Shown: positions 23,502-36,017, counted from the first letter of the stretch. The stretch: 64,000 nt of DNA from Verticillium longisporum (GCA_019188255.1 JAETXT010000008.1:1860001-1924000); one strand, 5' to 3'. Program-made: numbers and translations. The notes: a model not told the origin generated them from the sequence alone.

Positions 23502-26500
23502 TCAAAACACCAAACCCTTGAGGCCCAACAACCACAATGCCTCGTCAGCCACCTCCTCCGGCGCCGGTGCAGCATTCAGAGGAAGCACATCAACCTCGTT
23601 CACATCAGGTGCCTCATATACCGCAACCTGACTATCTACCAGAGTCGGGGGCATGTAATGGTCCGCACGGCCGCCTGTGCGCGCGGCCAGCAGTTCAGGC
23701 TCGCATTGCAGGTCCAGGAAGATGGTTTGCACATCTTGGCCGACGATCTGCCTCAAAGCATCTCGATAAGACCGACGCAGAGCGGAGCAGCTCAGAACTA
23801 CCGAATCGTATCCGAGATCAGAGATGGTTTCGACGGCCCTTTTGCCGAGACGCTCCAACCAGGCAGAGCGGTCCGCATCTGTTAGGGCTTGGGATGCAGC
23901 CATCTTCTCGACCGAGGCGCGGGAGTGAAGCGAGTCGCCCTCGATGAAGGGAACCTTGAGCTTGTGCGACAAGACTGTCGCCAGCGTGGACTTGCCGCTG
24001 CCGCATGGTCCAGCCACGATGACAACCGTCTTTTTCACCTCAGGCTTGCCGGCAGGCTGAGCCCAGGCATTGGCCTTGAAGTACGACACGAAATTGTTGA
24101 CGAGCTGCTGATCGAGGACGCCCACATTCGCCAGCGATGGTGCCAATTCGCAGGCCTTGTTGGTGACATACGACTTGGAGGGGCCGAACTCCGTCTTGTC
24201 GTACTTGGAAGCGAAGAAATCGACGAGCTTGATCGGCGGGTTGCGCGTCGGGTCGGGGTTCGACGCGCGGAGACGCCTCACCCACTCCTTGGGCTCGACC
24301 TCCTCAAATTCGAGCCCCGCCCTTCTCAGCGCTGGCAGCAGGTCACTCGTCCAGTCAAACACCCTGGGGTTCGTCACGTTGGTGAACACGCCACCAGCGT
24401 CCGAGAGGGAGATCTCGGACACGGCGGCGGCGACGACATCGACGGGGGTCCAGGACGGCGTCTCCCTCAGCCGAGGGAGCGCCCCGATCGTGACGGCCGC
24501 CTGCAGCATTAGCGGGATCGCCTCCGTGTCGTTCCAGACGCCGTGCTTCGTGTCCGCGACGATCTGGCCGACGCGTAGCACCCGCGCCGTGACGCCGCGC
24601 TCGGCGGCACGGGCGCAGAGGTGCTCGGCGACGCACTTGGACTGGGCGTAGCCCATGCCTTGCGCCCACTCGAGCTCCGGAAGAGACTCTGCGACGGGGA
24701 CGGTCGTCGCGAGGACGAAGGTGCTGACAGAGGGGCAAAAGTTGAACGTTGCGGCCGATAACGGAGTCGCATCGCAGAGGCAGATGAGGTTCGAGACGCC
24801 GGCTATGTTGGACTTTTCAAAGCTCGAGAGGCGCATATTGAAGTTGACGGACCATGCGCAGTGGATCACGGACCGCAGGGTCTCGGTCAGTTGGGTGTAG
24901 TTCTCGCTCGTCAAGCCGAGCTGGTCGTCTGAGAGATCCGACGCGAGGCTGACAATCTTCTGACGATTGGCGAGTCGAAGGCCGTGGTAGATGCGTCTTT
25001 GGATCAGAGAAGCTTGCACGCGCCGGGCGGCTTCGCTGTCGGACTTGGCGCGAACGAGACAGTACACGGTTGAGATCGTGGGGTCTCTGGCGAGCTTTGC
25101 AGCGACGTGAGCTCCAAGTGAGCCTGTTGCGCCAGTGACGGCGACGGCCGAAGGGGCTCGGTCACTCGATGCCGGCTTTTGGGAGTATCGTTCGATGAGA
25201 TTGCGCATCTCGCTTTCAACCGACGTTTCTTCCGCGGCCGTTTCGTTGCTCGAAAGACTGAACAGATACGCGCTTAAATTTTCCACTGACGGATGGTCGA
25301 AAACCACTGTCTGCCCAAGCGTGTGGCCCTGGACGTCAATGGTCTTCAAGATGTCACTTCGCATCTGAATGGCCTGCAGCGAGTCCAAGCCGAGCGAGAA
25401 GAAGTCTGTATCGTTCTCAAAGGGAGTCTCTTTGCTCAATGCCTTGGATACGGACTGACGGACGAATTCGTGGAGTTGCTCCAGGCTGAGCTTCTGAAGA
25501 TCGCCGGAAGAGGCATCCGCCTTGTCGTACGTCTCGTCAATCTCCTTGGCGTAGGTCTTGTAGAAAGCCTGGCGAATGACACTGCCCTTATCGGTTCTGG
25601 GGTAGTCGCAGCCGCAGGGTAGGATCTTGATGAGGCTCTTGGGGATCTTGGCATATGCCTCAACGTTGCGGCATGCAGCATCAACCACGGGCCAGATGAC
25701 TTGCATCGCTTGCTCCTCGGTCTTGCCCCCGAGCGACGCGGCGGGAACAATCAAGACGCCCAGGGCCGATCGGCCAACACCGAAGATGACTGCTTCGGTC
25801 ACATCCTTGCTGGAGCGAATGGTTCCCTCGGTAGATACGGGGTTGAACATTTCACCATTGACGAGATTGATGGTATCGTCACGGCGAGCAATGTACTTCC
25901 AAGCTTTGGGGATCGTGGGATGGGGTTCAAAGAGATCCTTGGTCGCGTACGAGCCATCGTCCTGGTTTGAGGCTACCTTGGAGGGCCAGCCTTCGAGCAC
26001 AACGCACTCGTAGAGGTTCTCGCCGCGAGGCACCCATCGAAGGCATGGTGACAGCTTGGGCGTCTCACGCACGTAGTTCCAACCCTTGTCATCCGCGGGG
26101 CGGAAAGAGGTCATTAATTGACCAACTTCGGTACTGCAGATCATTAGAATGCAAATCTCGCAATGACAAGGCGGTTAACTTACGCTCCATAGTGGCCGAC
26201 GAGGTTAACTCCGTGGTCGACCAGGGAGTTTCCAAGGTCATCGGGGCAAGCCGAGCCTCCATACATGACAACCTTGAGGTCCCGCAAGAGGGACATGCCC
26301 TCGTCCGTCTCGGAGAGGAGCTTCAGTGCATATGGTACGCCGTAAAAGATCTCGAATCGGTGTGTGCGCATAATCTTGGCGAGGTAGTTATGGGTAAGGG
26401 GGAGATCCGCGTTGTACAGATGGATCTGCTTGCCGCAGTGGATCGCGCGATACAGGTTACAGATGCCGTGGTTATGATACAATGGCAGCGTGATGAATGC

Positions 26501-27276
26501 CTTCATCTCCATGCTCCAGGCGTAGTTGGCAACTGCTGACTTGTGAGTCTGATAAATCGGCTTGGGCAAGCCCGTGGAACCTGCACCGGATTAGGCATAC
26601 GTATGAGGACTCTGAATGTTATCGGATGTAATATACCACTTGAATGAATAATGTAGACTCGGTTGTTTGTCTCGATTGCTGGGTCGAGGTGAGCATCCAG
26701 CTGCGTGTCTGCGTGAACCTCAATCTCGAAATCAAAGGCTGAACTATTCACGATTTCAAGAATTTCCAGGCCTGGAAGCGATTTCTGGGCGACTTCTGCG
26801 GTTGCGGCATGGCGGGGATCCGCGATGAGAACCTGAGACCCAGTCGTCTTTATCAAGTTCTCAACAGCCTCCTGTGAGATCCTGGTCGACAGAAAGAGTG
26901 TGGTGTGCCCCAGCTTGGTCAACGCAAGCATTGTGATGAGATACTCAAAATTTGACGGCCCGATGACTGCTACCGTCATGGGCTTTTCTGCCGAGGACCG
27001 GCGCGCAGGAAGTGACTGCTTGTATGATTTTGCCGCGCGATATGCGAAGACGTCAAGTTGACGCATGGTGTAGTCGACAAATTCAATGCCCGTGGAGGGG
27101 TAGGACACGATCACCTTGTCAGGATGGCTTCGTGCCCTCCGTCGAACGAGTTCATCCACGGTCTGTATTGCGGAATCATCTTCAACGATGGCTGTCTGGG
27201 GATTGGTGAATGATTGCAGCGGAGAGTTGCTGGGGCTGACTAGACCCGTGGGCCCATAGACTGATGGAGGCGCCAT
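23502..27276 (-). CDS. NRPS-like reductase (adenylation-carrier-thioester reductase) fused to a gluconokinase-like domain
   Basis: Exons are 26637-27276, 26184-26580 and 23502-26133, with introns of 56 and 50 bp; the product is 1222 residues. The adenylation domain (about 20-540) has the phosphate-binding motif HSSGSTGLPKP, formed across the first junction, then GHYGATEVGQL across the second and the C-terminal lysine block YPRTDKGSV. A carrier domain follows with DFFSLGLDSLQAIQM (phosphopantetheine Ser about 597). The reductase (about 670-1030) has the NADPH motif VTGATGSLGAHV and the YAQSK catalytic Tyr/Lys. From residue 1054 a complete kinase domain begins: GPCGSGKST, PFIEGDSLHSRASVEKM, LTDADRSAWL, VLSCSALRRSYRD and MPPTLVDSQ. 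These are the GntK gluconokinase motifs in order. Such enzymes reduce a carboxylic or amino acid to an aldehyde. What the kinase phosphorylates is unknown. Confidence 0.9.
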
Positions 27277-27833
27277 GTGTGGAATTGGTGTTCAGTACGT
27301 GTTGGGGGCAGTTCAAGAGGATGGCCTATCTTCTCGACAGCCACTTGAGAGCCAAGGGTTGCTGTCCTTATGAATTCACAACCAGGGTAGTCAGTCATAT
27401 CCGTTTCCATCAGACTGAAATGCCATCAGCAGATTTTAGACGGCACATCGGCATTGACGGATAGGACGCAGATTGATGCGGATAAGTCGAACCCGCTTTT
27501 CCCCAGATTGTAAGGCTAAGTAACGGATATGTCAATGATGCCAGAATGAGGGGCGCAATTCCGGTGTGCTTGGGCAGCCTACGGATTCGACGGATTTGAC
27601 GGATTTCCCGATTGAGCCTGTGATCGCTTCTCCGCCCGAGTAGGAACGAACCTGACGACGACAGTTTCTCAGTTTGGTAGAAACAGGTCGTATTCCGTAG
27701 ACATTTGGCTGGTGCAGCTAGGACACATGCCAACTATAACTTTGCTGTCTATTTGACCGTTGTTGCTGTCCACACGCAGAACCGGCTTTCATCTAACCTA
27801 CCACCTTCCCCTTGCTTTCGCCTCGTCATCGAT
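27277..27833. promoter_or_regulatory. Shared divergent promoter, NRPS-like reductase / aldo-keto reductase
   Basis: The two genes start 557 bp apart on opposite strands, an arrangement common for co-regulated pathway genes. I see no confident factor site. Confidence 0.4.
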
Positions 27834-28854
27834 ATGCCTCTCGCAACACATCTCACCCTCAACACAGGGGCCAAAATCCCCGCTGTTGGCTTCGGTACCT
27901 GGCAGGCCAAACCCGGTGAAGTCGAAATCGCGGTTGAGACTGCTCTCAAGGCCGGCTACCGTCATATTGACTGCGCCGCGATCTACCGTAACGAGGCAGA
28001 GGTCGGTGAAGGAATCCGAAAGTCAGGTGTGCCACGATCTGAAATCTTCCTTACTGGCAAGTTGTGGAACACACATCACGCGCCTGAAGATGTTGAGGCC
28101 GGCGTCAACAAGACGCTACACGACCTCGGCACCGACTACCTCGACTTATTCTTGATGCACTGGCCAGTGTGAGTGATCCCGCCACTGGAGAGTTTGTCTA
28201 CTACTGACAGTCATTAGCGCTTTCAAGAATACTGGAAAGTGGTTTCCCCTTGAGGACAATGGCGTATTTGCGCTGGCAGATATTGACCCATCGCTTACAT
28301 GGGCCGCCATGGAGAAGCTCGTGACCTCTGGAAAGGTCCGCGCCATCGGTGTCTCCAACTTCACTATCAATAGGCTTGAGTCTCTTCTCGCAACCACCAA
28401 AACCGTGCCGGCCGTCAACCAGGTCGAAGCACACCCTTACCTCCAACAGCCGAAGCTCTTTGACTTCTGCAAGTCAAAAGGCATCGTGCTGACCGCCTAC
28501 TCTCCGCTCGGCAACAACCAGACCGGCGAGCCTCGGACAGTTGACGATCCGCTGGTCGGAGAGCTCAGCGACAAGCTCGGCGTCGACAGGGGCCAGTTGC
28601 TCGCCGCGTGGGGCGTGCAGCGTGGAACCGTTGTGTTGCCAAAGAGTGTCACGCCGAGTCGTATCAAGAGCAACTTTGAAGTGCAAGAACTTCCTACCGA
28701 TGTGTTCGAGAAGCTGAACGGCTTGGAGAGGAACAAGCGATTCAACTGGCAGACGAGGTGGGGGTTCGATATCTTCCAGGAGGTCGGAGAAGAGGAGGCC
28801 AAGAAAGTAGCGCAAGAGGCCGCAGAGGAGAACAAGACGAAGTTCACCGTGTAG
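27834..28854 (+). CDS. Aldo-keto reductase
   Basis: Exon 1 is 27834-28168 and exon 2 is 28218-28854, with a 49-bp intron; the product is 323 residues, normal for the family. The barrel start [10 protein letters not shown], the catalytic tetrad Asp46-Tyr51-Lys76-His109 ([25 protein letters not shown]) and [15 protein letters not shown] are all present. AYSPLGNN and the NADP-binding [15 protein letters not shown] are also there. It resembles the Gcy1/aldose-reductase group, which uses NADPH to reduce aldehydes and ketones. It is divergent from a gene that should make an aldehyde, so it could act on that product; this is inference. Confidence 0.92.
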
Positions 28855-28907
28855 CGTGTAGAGGGGCATGAGTCAGAAAAAATCGAATGCAGGCTAGATA
28901 AAACAGG

Positions 28908-31252
28908 CTAGATACCAATATCCGGCATCCAATGGAGGGAACTCGGTTCAAAATCCATGTAGGGGCCAAACGCTGAGGAATCCAGGTCAAGCCAATCCGT
29001 TGTATGCCACTCATCCAGAAGACTATGTCCAAGTTGTCCGCTAGGGTCTAAGGGCACGTCCAACCCCTCGGCCCCCGGCAGTTGGTAGTATGACACGTCC
29101 TGGAGCGGCCCGACCTGCGCTTCAGAGTGCATCGCCTGTCCCGGCTGCCCTTCAGCCAGGTGACCACTGTCGCCACCAGGCACTGGCGGATTTCCCATGG
29201 CTTCGGAACGAAACTCCTCCAAGATGACGGCATACCGCCGACTGGGGAGTTTGTGGCCGTTGCTTTGGCAAGATGCGTCTGGCACCGCCGCGCAAGCTCC
29301 ATCAATCTCGTATGCTTGGCTTGCTCCTTTCCCACCAACACGACGCCTCTCCGCTTTAGTTGTATGTCCCAGACATACGAGATTACCAAGGCGCAAAAGG
29401 TGACATACTGCGTCCACCAAAAGGCGTGAAAGATTGGGCCCTCTGCAGCTAAGCCATCAACTGTCTCGAACACGCTGCGAGCGGCACCCAGACACTCGGC
29501 AATCTGGGTTTCGCTCTCCGGGTAAACCGTCGCCAGGAGGAACAGCCTGTTGGCGTGCATGATGGCGTGACTGTAGCCAAGCTTGAGGACGATCGATTTC
29601 CGCCTGAAGCTTGGAACTAGCATTGAAGGATGGATGGAGCCCAGATATGGTGGCAGACTCTCCTTCCACTCGTGGACTTCTTTACTGAGTCGGTGTGCGG
29701 CGGAGATGCGTTCTTCCTCCGATATGGGTTTGATCGAGTAGACCTCACGCGATATCTTGCTGATGATCTGGGCGATCCTAACAATTTGTCAGTCATGATA
29801 TCTAGATCCAGGTTGGAAGCCTTACTTGATGTGAAATATCAAAGCCTCTGGTGCAGAGCCTGCCTGCTCGCCGCCCGCAGCGATGGGTCCTTGGGCTGTC
29901 ATATCGTCGTCGTCGATCTTGTCCGGTAAGACTTGATCAATATCGTCATCATGGTAATGCCTTGGACGCCCGAATATCACGCCAAGGTACTTGTCCAAGA
30001 TGTACGCTGTCCAAAAGGTGCGCACACGGAATTGCGACTGGATGTAGTCGACTGGGCTCGAAGTGAGCTGGCGCTTTCTCGCACTTTTTCGATGGAGGCC
30101 CAACGCTGAGATGATCTGCAGTCCATTGCCAAAGGTGTACCAAGCTCGATTGAATCGAGAGGTGGTCAAGAGATACAAGGTTTGAATTATTCGCGCCTGA
30201 GCAGACTCGAGTCGCGGGGACCCGGTTTCCGCGTCCGTGAGCTGAGCAGCAACGCAGAAGAGATGATCGCTTGGGGACAGTGAGAGTGCGTCGACCTGGT
30301 CGGAAGCAAGACCACGCGACTTTTGACGATGTGCCGTCGCTACAGCTAGGCAGGCGAGTACGATGGACGTCCTGGCCCTGCCAAGACCCTGCCAAGGTAC
30401 CTGTCCCCCTTGGACATTTGTTTCGATGGTCTCCAGCCAAGACTGTACCGTAGGTCTATGCACAATGTGGTATGTTGCAATGCAGACATCAAAGTACATG
30501 GCCAGCAGATCCACAAGGTCCTGATGGCCGGGCAAGTTCAACCTGTAAATATCCTCTTCCGAGGTCTGAGGCAGAGGTCTGTCTCCGGCCAGCATAACAG
30601 GTTGGTGTTGGACGGAGGCGTAGGCATGGGAATCATTGACAGGAACGGCACCATCGTGCTTGGCTAGCCTTTTCCATGCTCGGTGGAGAAAGGTCACGCC
30701 GGATGTAGGGTCAAAAACTTGTCCCTCAATTTCCGCCATACCGAGCTCAGGAGACGCACGGGACGCTGGTACACTCTCACTGAGACGATTGGCGCTCACG
30801 CGCGTATTCTCAAGTCGAGAAACAGTAACCCGGGGCTCAGTCTGGTGGTCCAGTCTTGCATTGACATGGTGAACTGGGGCTGCCGGATGATGATCCCGTG
30901 AAGGTGGCGGGGTCGGCGGACGGCCCCTCGAGTATCGAGCCGCATAGAGGCACGTTAGCCCCCTACTGGAGCAGGTAGCGCACGGTATCGTGCCACTGCA
31001 CTTGGCTTTGCGTTGCTTGCAGTGGTCACATGCCCTACTGACCTTGTGGCCCTTGCTGCCTCGTCCGTGGTTGTGGGTAATTGTGTCGTCAGAGCCAGGT
31101 GAGCCCAGTGTGTCGCCGTTTGCTGTCGAAAGGCTGCGTTTGCGAGACATGCGCTGAGGAGAAGAACCGGACGCGCTCTCCGCCGGATGTTGCGCCGATT
31201 TGGAAACGCGAGCGGCGGCCGCGGCTGTGGGGGTTGATGCTTGTGAGTCCAT
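28908..31252 (-). CDS. Zn2Cys6 transcription factor with fungal-specific TF domain, one-base frameshift in the assembly
   Basis: Exon 1 is 29826-31252 and exon 2 is 28908-29777, with a 48-bp intron. The binuclear zinc cluster is CDHCKQRKAKCSG-IPCATCSSRGLTC in pattern (CX2CX6CX5CX2CX6C), near residue 75. The fungal-specific TF domain follows (LPGHQDLVDLLAMYFDVC, FGNGLQIISALGLHRKS, QFRVRTFWTAYILDKYLGV). In exon 2 the frame breaks at a G4 run on the plus strand (29244-29247). One more base there joins ATATNSP to SRRYAVILEEFRSEA and an acidic C-terminus ending HWMPDIGI, giving 765 residues. The start is uncertain: in-frame ATGs also exist at 31432 and 31672, and I prefer 31252 as closest to the cluster. 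It is likely the pathway regulator of the surrounding locus. Confidence 0.85.
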
Positions 31253-32002
31253 TGCTGCTGATCCCAGTTGCACAGGCTGGGCTGGGCAAAGATACTCGGG
31301 TGGTTTCAAGCGGGCGACAGGGACGGATTCCTGGTCAACTGGAGAAACGTTGAAAAGAGTGAAGAGCAAGGCGGAAACTTGCTGGGGATGGGACGGATAA
31401 AGAATGAACACTGGAGAACTGCGGGGAGACTGGAGATTCTCCATGCGACGCCGATTTGCCGAGCTTGAGATCCGGGGCCCGCAGTCTGTCGACTCAAGTA
31501 AATCCGTCTTTTCCGTCTCGGCTCGGCGACCATAAGACTGCCAAGAGCCCAGTTTCCCAGTCTCCACGAAGGCCAAGACGAAGTCTTGGAAGTCTGAGCA
31601 GCATTCTGTTCCTTCAACCTGGGGCATCATGTTGCCATTCAGCGCGAGGAGAATCCTTGCCACGGATTCCATCGATTCAATTGCTGGACCCCGCGCGATC
31701 CACCACGTAAATTTGTCTTGGTATCTCCACTAACACACCTAAGCTTCTGCGGCGAAGGGAAGAGGGCAAATGTGTTGCGATAGTGTGTGTCACAGCGAGG
31801 ATGTTCCCCAGGGAATGTCACAGGTGATGGGAGACTACAAAAGCTCGGCGCTCGCGCGCATTCAGTCTTGAACCGTGGTTCGATAGCCAGCCTTTTTGAT
31901 CTCACGACTTTCTCAACTACGAGAATCTGGGTCAGGTTGAGGAGATTCTGCACCATCCGCGCCTCATTTTGACGCAGGGCTGCCTGTCCCAAGCTGCGAA
32001 AA
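31253..32002. promoter_or_regulatory. Divergent promoter region, Zn2Cys6 regulator / Dal5-type transporter
   Basis: Starts lie 750 bp apart on opposite strands. Part of it (to 31672) is open in the regulator frame and could be coding if an upstream ATG is used. No specific site is called. Confidence 0.4.
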
Positions 32003-33736
32003 ATGGCCAACAACAATCTCTCGACCGAAAAGCCCGAAATTGTTCTCGTAGACGACAACCGCGACGTGTCGGATGACGTGCCCGAAAAGGCACCTCATGC
32101 CCGGGTCATTGATTCGTTCCACGTCTTGGGGTTGACCGACGACGATGTCCATTTCTATGACAACTACACACCGGAACAGAGAAAGCGAACAATGAGAAAA
32201 GTAAGTTTGAAAAGCCTGTGCCGGGATGAATCTCCGAGAGCTGCAGTCCTAACGATTTGCCTGCAGGTCGACGTACGCTTGACTCCCATGCTTGCGGTTT
32301 TGTACCTCATCTCCCACCTCGACCGCTCCAACATTGGAAACACCAAGATTGAGGGCATAGACGTCGATCTCGGAATCAGCGGTATTCAGTGGAACATTGT
32401 CCTGTCCCTCTTCTTCGTCCCTTATATCCTCCTCGAAGTACCCTCAAACGTTCTACTCAAGAGATTCAAGCGTCCATCTCTGTACATGGGCATACTGGTC
32501 ACGACCTGGGGCGTCATTATGACCCTCCACGGAGTCGTCCAGAATTTTGGCGGCCTGCTCGCTCTGCGCATGCTTCTCGGCGTTTTCGAAGCCGGTTTCT
32601 TTCCCGGCGCCGTCTATCTTTGCACTTTCTGGTACATGCCACGAGATCTAGCTTCGCGCATTTCATGGTTCTATTGCATGAGCGCACTGTCTGGTGCCTT
32701 TTCGGGGCTGCTGGCTGCAGGTATTGCGAAGATGGATGGCGTCGGCGGCTACGAGGGCTGGCGCTGGATCTTCCTCATTGAGGGTATCATCACTGTGGCA
32801 CTGGGCATCATGACGTTCTTCTGCCTGGTAGACACACCTGCTCTCAGTGAAAAGTGGCTTGATCCTGACGAGATTCGGTTCCTCGAGCTCCAGCATTTCA
32901 TCAAGCAGGGCGGTCGATTCCAAGATGAGGCCAAAGAGGACAAATATATATGGCAAGATCTCAAGGCCTGCGTCCTCAACTGGAGACTATGGCTGGTGGC
33001 CTACATCCAGTTCTGCCAATCCGCCATGAGCTACGGTGCGTTTGGTCTCCTTTTAACTGCCTAAGACTCGACGACATCAAAGCTCCACGAATTTTGACTC
33101 ATTGACTGACCTCCTATAGGCACAAAATTCAACCTCCCGACCATAACACGTTCGATGGGCTTCGAAAACACACAGGCGCAATTGATGACAGCCCCTCCCT
33201 ACGTCGCCGGCGCCATCTCGTCTATCGTGTTCTCCCAATTCTCAGACCGCTACTACTGGCGGATGCCTTTTGTCGTCGTCCCGTTCAGTTGCGTCTGCGT
33301 CGGCTTCAGCATCATGCTCGGTCTTCGCGGCAACTTTGAAAACCAGATTGGTCCGTCCTACTTTGCTGCCGTCATTGCATGCATCGGCATCTACCCGGCC
33401 ATGCCGGCCGCCACGTCCTGGGCAGCGAACAATCTGGCGCCGGCGTCGCGCCGTGCCGTCGGCTTGGCCCTCAACATTGCCCTGGGAAACATGGGCGGTA
33501 TCATGGGCAGCTACATGTTCTTCGACTCGGACGCGCCCATGTACAACACTGGGTTCGGCCTCAGCTTGGCATTCGGCTTAAGCGGTCTGCTCATGGCATT
33601 CGCTGCTGAGGCTGCGTACAAATGGGGCAACAAGAAGAAGGAGGCCATGTCGGAGGAGGATATCAGGGCTCGGTACACCCAGGATCAGCTCCTGAAGATG
33701 GGAGACAGGAGCCCCTTTTTCCGTTGCACTCTTTGA
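32003..33736 (+). CDS. MFS transporter, anion:cation symporter (Dal5/Tna1-like) family
   Basis: Exons are 32003-32200, 32267-33035 and 33120-33736, with introns of 66 and 84 bp; the product is 527 residues. The 66-bp intron stays in frame, but its removal gives RKVDVRLTPMLAVLYLISHL, the exact TM1 entry of this family (K-x-D-x-R-L-x-P-x-L). LDRSNIGNTKI, LEVPSNVLLKRFKRPSLYMG, RMLLGVFEAGFFPG and the end GDRSPFFR are all typical of allantoate/nicotinate permeases. Twelve TM segments are visible. The proteins import small organic anions across the plasma membrane. It is divergent from the regulator gene and may serve the same locus. Confidence 0.9.
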
Positions 33737-34092
33737 TGTATAAGTTGAAACTTTTATGGTTCGCTAGGATGATTCAAGAAATGGGTTGATTTGCGGTCTC
33801 ATAGCTGGGTGATTCGTCCCACGTGCATCTGCAGATGATGCATGGGTCCCTCAACTTGACCGCTAGGAAAGGAGTGACCCCTAAAAGCAAGTGCGGAAAG
33901 GAACCAGAGATGGATGACTAAGGATGAATCCATAATGCAGGAACTCGGTGTGGGGTGGAGGCTTATCGTTCTCTTATCTCAAGAACTGATGAGGTGCGCA
34001 TTGCACTTGGGCGATGTTTTACGACAGCTCCAAACATTCGACACTCCTTGTCCAAAACGCGGTCCTTCAAGCATTGTCTTTCTTTTGTCTAG
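33737..34092. other. Intergenic, 356 bp
   Basis: This is the 3' flank of the transporter and leader of the next gene. A TAG stop directly precedes the ATG at 34093 in frame. Nothing else is seen. Confidence 0.5.
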
Positions 34093-36017
34093 ATGTGGCT
34101 TTGTCGTAGTAATGTGCGCCCGAATTCACCCCTACTTCGCTGCATAGCGGCTCTGCCTTGCCGTCGATTGGCATCGAGCCTCCCGAAAGACCTTCTCAAA
34201 ACACCCAACCCGACAGCCAAGTCGCTTGCGGACACCGGCGTGTGGTCCTACATTTCGAGGCGACGAACGCGAGAACAGATAGAAGCGGACGAGAAGAAGG
34301 AGAAGACTCGCAAAAAGTCCACAAAGGCAAAGCCGAAGGGCGACCGGGCGCGGGTGAACATTACCAATGACAAGTTCTGCGGTACGGCTTGCATCCCAGG
34401 CATTTGGCCGAGGCCACCAGTGTCGCTGACGAGAAACTCCATACAGATGATGTTATCGACTATATTGCGCCGTCACTGGAACGTCATGTTGGGTGCGACC
34501 TGCTCGATATCAATCCCGGTGCGGGAGTCTGGTCAAAGAAGCTAAACGACTTCCTCAAGCCTCGCTCCCACATCCTCATGGAACCCGATGCCGAGCTCTA
34601 TAAACCCTTCCTCGACCCTCTCCTGGAGAGACCAGGCGCGAAACTCGTTCCAGAATCGGGCATTCTCTGGACCGAGCTCACCAAAGCTCTCGGATACCTC
34701 GAACACCAGGTCGAACAGCCCCGAAGCTCTGGTACCGAGCCCTCACGGAATGATACTCTTCTTGTGACCGCCAACTTGTCATTTTACCCTAAACGCCGTT
34801 TCCGCAACTTCGACTCGGTCGCTGTACTAGTGCTGTATCAGCTCCTCACAAGCATCCGACTCGGCTCCCTCTTCCAGAAATATGGCCTCGTGCGCATGCT
34901 CCTCTGGATCAACGACGACGACAAGCGCACATTCTTGCCGCGCAGCATCCAGAACCGAAAGAAGTCTGCCCTCCAGGCCGAGTTCTCATGCGAGCACCTC
35001 GCCGAGATAGCGGGCAAGGACCCAGCCTCACTCAAGGTCACCCCCGAGCAGCTGAAGAAGATGTACGCCCGCGACCAGTGGATCAACATTGAGAGCTCGC
35101 GTAACACCCTCGCCCGGATGAAGGCCGCAGGCATCAAGGAGCCGGCCTCTCACCGCAGAATGGCCCTGACCGACGAGGTCATGAAGAATCACACAGGCAC
35201 CGAGCCCCTGGCCGGCAAAGAGTCCACGCACGTCGTGCGCCCCTACCTCGCAGAGCTAGATGAGCTCAACCGCCTCGCAGCCGAAGACAAGCTTGGCGCC
35301 CCCAAATCCAAAGGCAACGCCCGGCGCGCGATCCTCGCCAATCAGCTCATTCGCAACGAGCGCGAGGTCGCCATCTTCGACGAGCTGACCCACGAGCAGC
35401 AGGAGCTCACCCGTCTCCACAGCTCGGGCGAGCTGACGTCCGACGAGTTCGCCGCGCGCGAGAAGGCGTACAGCGAGCGCGTCGCGGCCCTGCCCAAGAA
35501 CTCAAAGGCCGACTACCACCTGCTGCGCGACAATTACCTCTTGTTCCGCCAGGATCCTCCGGCGCTGCTGTATGACCGCAGGCCGTGGGAGCCGCTGCGC
35601 GTCGAGCCGGGCGACTTCTTCCCCAACGTCGAGACGGCGCTGCTCGACATCCAGCCCAAGGCCATGCACCCTCTTCTGCGCAACGTGGGCTCCGGGTCCA
35701 GCGTCACGGGTGACATTTTTGACCTGATCCAGCGGTCGATGCTGTCATCGTCGCTCGATCCAGTGGAGGACACGCTGGACAAGCTGTGGCCTGGGGCGCG
35801 GGAGGCCATTCTGGAGAATTGCCCGAGCCTGCGCGACCCGGCGAAGGGCGGCCTGCCTGGCACTGGGCCGTCTGGGATATGCTCACGTTTGTTGAACGAG
35901 CAGCAGTGGATGGAGATATTGGACGCTTTCATGAAGTGGCCCTTCAGGCCGTCGCACGCCGAGCTGATTGGAAGGCTAGGCGATGACCTGGCCGTGTCTG
36001 ACCCCTTGGAAGATTAG
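34093..36017 (+). CDS. Mtf1-like mitochondrial transcription factor / rRNA adenine dimethyltransferase family
   Basis: Exon 1 is 34093-34381 and exon 2 is 34447-36017, with a 65-bp intron; the product is 619 residues. The open frame around the intron hides it, but removal joins NITNDKFC to DDVIDYIAPSLERHVG and CDLLDINPGAGVWS. The latter is the SAM-binding motif I of the KsgA/Dim1/Mtf1 fold. Further blocks are SHILMEPDAELYKPFL and LLVTANLSFYPKR (motif IV region). The first 30 residues (MWLCRSNVRPNSPLLRCIAA, then RRLASS) look like a mitochondrial presequence. Yeast Mtf1 helps mitochondrial RNA polymerase open promoters and has lost methylation. Filamentous-fungal members carry a long C-terminal extension, as here. 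Confidence 0.85.

Noticed and set aside
34389..34446. Alternative N-terminus of the Mtf1-like protein from a frame starting at 34389
   Set aside because: It begins with TTG and lies in a 65-bp intron whose removal restores the conserved DDVIDYIAPSLE block.
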